From Chloroflexota bacterium (GTDB lineage Bacteria > Chloroflexota > Chloroflexia > Thermomicrobiales > JADLAZ01), in NCBI GenBank assembly GCA_020849725.1, contig JADLAZ010000158.1, forward strand, positions 1 through 22,792: a DNA stretch of 22,792 nt, written 5' to 3'. Below, in pieces: positions 21,648 to 22,792 of the stretch (position 1 is the first letter of the stretch; each line of letters opens with the position of its first letter). A model generated the notes under the pieces. It searched no databases. It was not told where the DNA came from and saw nothing but the letters and a program-made list of their open reading frames with translations. A program made the position numbers and the translations under genes.

Positions 21648-22784
21648 TTAGCCGCGCGCTGCCAGCGGCACGTAGGCGCGTGGCGGCGGACCAATGTACT
21701 CGGCGGCCGGCCGGATCAGCCGGTTGTCGGCCACCTGCTCGCGCATGTGGGCCACCCAGCCGACGATGCGCGCGCAGCCAAAGGCGGCTGGCATGACGTC
21801 GGTCGGTAGGCCGACCAGGTCCAGGAGCGGCGCGGAGAAGAATTCTACGTTCGGACTGAGCTTGCGCTCGGCATAGTACGGGTGCGTCTCAGTGACGTGC
21901 TCAATGCGCCGGGCGATCTCCGCCCAGCGCGTCTCGCCGCCATTATCCATGAGGCGCTGCACCTGGTCCTCGAGGATGGGCGCGCGTGGGTCCCGCACGC
22001 GATAGATACGATGGCCGATGCCCATCAGCCGCCGCTTCGTGGCCAGCGCGTGCTCAATAAACGGCTCGACCTGATCGACCGCGCCGATCTCGCGCAGCAT
22101 CTCCATCGCTCGCTGGTTGGCGCCGCCATGCGCGTCGCCTTGCAGCGAGGCGAGCGCCGCGGTAATGACGGCGTAGAGGTCGGACCCAGTTGAGGCGGCA
22201 ATGCGCGCCGTGAAGGTCGACGCATTCAGGCTGTGCTCGGCCAGGAGCACCATGTAGACCTCGAAAGCTCGCGCCGCGACTGGCGATGGCGGCGCGCCGG
22301 TGATCATCGCCAGCAGATTGGCGGCGTGGCCGAGGTGCGGACTGGGTGCAACGGGCTCCAGCCCCTGGCGCAAGCGCACGAACGCGGCGAGGCCGGTGGC
22401 CATGCGGGCGGCGAGAGTCAGGCCCTTGTCCCGCAGTGCCTCGTCGGCGGTGGTGAGTGGGTCGGGGTCTTCGCCGGCCAGCGACGACACAATCGTTCGC
22501 AGCGCCGCAATCGGGATCAGCGACGGCGAGAGCGATCGGATCAGCTGCATGGTGCGTGGTGGCAGCGCCCGTCGGGCCGCGAAGTCGGCCGAGACGCGCG
22601 CCAGGTGCGCCTGGGTCGGCAACTCGCCGTCCCACAGCAGGCTGATGATTTCCTCGAAGCTGGACTGATCGGCCAGATCCTGAATCGCGTAGCCGCGATA
22701 GCTGAGACGGCCGATGGTCCCTTCGACGTTGCTGAGCGTCGACGCGGCGGCGACAACGCCTTCAAGGCCCTTGCTGGCCGACAT
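21648..22784 (-). CDS. Citrate synthase family protein
   Basis: A 378-residue citrate synthase of the short bacterial/archaeal type, condensing acetyl-CoA and oxaloacetate (or a close methylcitrate reaction). Landmarks: 'GLEGVVAAASTLSNVEG' and 'GRLSYRGYAIQDLA' at the start, 'LLAEHSLNASTF' (H184), 'GDAHGGANQRA' with catalytic H219, 'MGIGHRIYRVRDPRA' with H258, and 'LSPNVEFFSAPLL'. At residue 313 a Glu occupies the place of the catalytic Asp that lies 55 residues after the second His in the Thermoplasma enzyme; this may tune activity. The ATG at 22784 is close to the window edge, so the upstream region is hardly visible. Citrate versus methylcitrate activity cannot be settled from sequence. Confidence 0.93.
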   Translation of the reverse strand: MSASKGLEGVVAAASTLSNVEGTIGRLSYRGYAIQDLADQSSFEEIISLLWDGELPTQAHLARVSADFAARRALPPRTMQLIRSLSPSLIPIAALRTIVSSLAGEDPDPLTTADEALRDKGLTLAARMATGLAAFVRLRQGLEPVAPSPHLGHAANLLAMITGAPPSPVAARAFEVYMVLLAEHSLNASTFTARIAASTGSDLYAVITAALASLQGDAHGGANQRAMEMLREIGAVDQVEPFIEHALATKRRLMGIGHRIYRVRDPRAPILEDQVQRLMDNGGETRWAEIARRIEHVTETHPYYAERKLSPNVEFFSAPLLDLVGLPTDVMPAAFGCARIVGWVAHMREQVADNRLIRPAAEYIGPPPRAYVPLAARG

Positions 22785-22792
22785 GGTGGTTC

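Overview
The window is a strongly G+C-rich, densely packed stretch of bacterial chromosome with 20 protein genes. No tRNA, rRNA, transposase, integrase or CRISPR array is visible. The mix suggests a member of the Chloroflexota, perhaps a Thermomicrobia/Sphaerobacter-like lineage. It includes a luciferase-like (F420-type) oxidoreductase, a CoxL-type molybdenum hydroxylase with the form II motif, a GSI-alpha-like glutamine synthetase, TadE/TadG proteins with Thr-Pro stalks and a lipoprotein with a Thr-Pro spacer. This placement is an inference from gene content, not from a phylogenetic marker comparison.

Layout. Positions 1-2818 carry three forward genes: the C-terminus of a thiamine-diphosphate enzyme, a luciferase-like monooxygenase and an M16 zinc peptidase. 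At 2834-3629 a reverse XRE repressor-like gene and a forward 70-residue HTH-like gene diverge from a short region with two dyad symmetries and a good promoter, and a 15-bp inverted repeat closes the small gene. At 3802-5351 are a ferredoxin-thioredoxin fusion and a lipoprotein. Reverse-strand glnA and dnaA follow (5384-8160). A sugar-isomerase-like TIM barrel and an unknown protein (8390-9868) face a reverse pair, nrdR plus an overlapping gene for a possible papain-like membrane protein (9893-11582). At 11747-14419 lies an unusual three-domain lipid enzyme: acyl-adenylating domain, acyl carrier domain, then PlsC-type acyltransferase. The reverse operon coxL-like - lspA - small coiled-coil gene (17460-14346) is joined by two ATGA stop/start overlaps. 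Divergent from it is a three-gene Tad-type pseudopilin cluster (17727-21568). The window ends with a reverse citrate synthase.

How the parts may fit together. LspA would mature lipoproteins such as the one at 4614. The adenylation-ACP-PlsC protein could activate a fatty acid and pass it to a lysolipid or glycerol-phosphate acceptor on one polypeptide. The three Tad-like proteins have the single N-terminal membrane helix of minor pilins, and the first adds a Thr-Pro stalk capped by a small beta-rich domain, so they probably build or decorate a surface structure; the core Tad ATPase and platform genes are not in the window. Central metabolism (glutamine synthetase, citrate synthase), replication initiation (DnaA) and ribonucleotide reductase control (NrdR) are housekeeping functions scattered between these accessory units.

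The least ordinary items are the TadE stalk-and-tip protein, the adenylation-ACP-PlsC fusion, the eight-cysteine ferredoxin-like/thioredoxin fusion, the gene overlapping nrdR, and the divergent XRE/small-HTH module.
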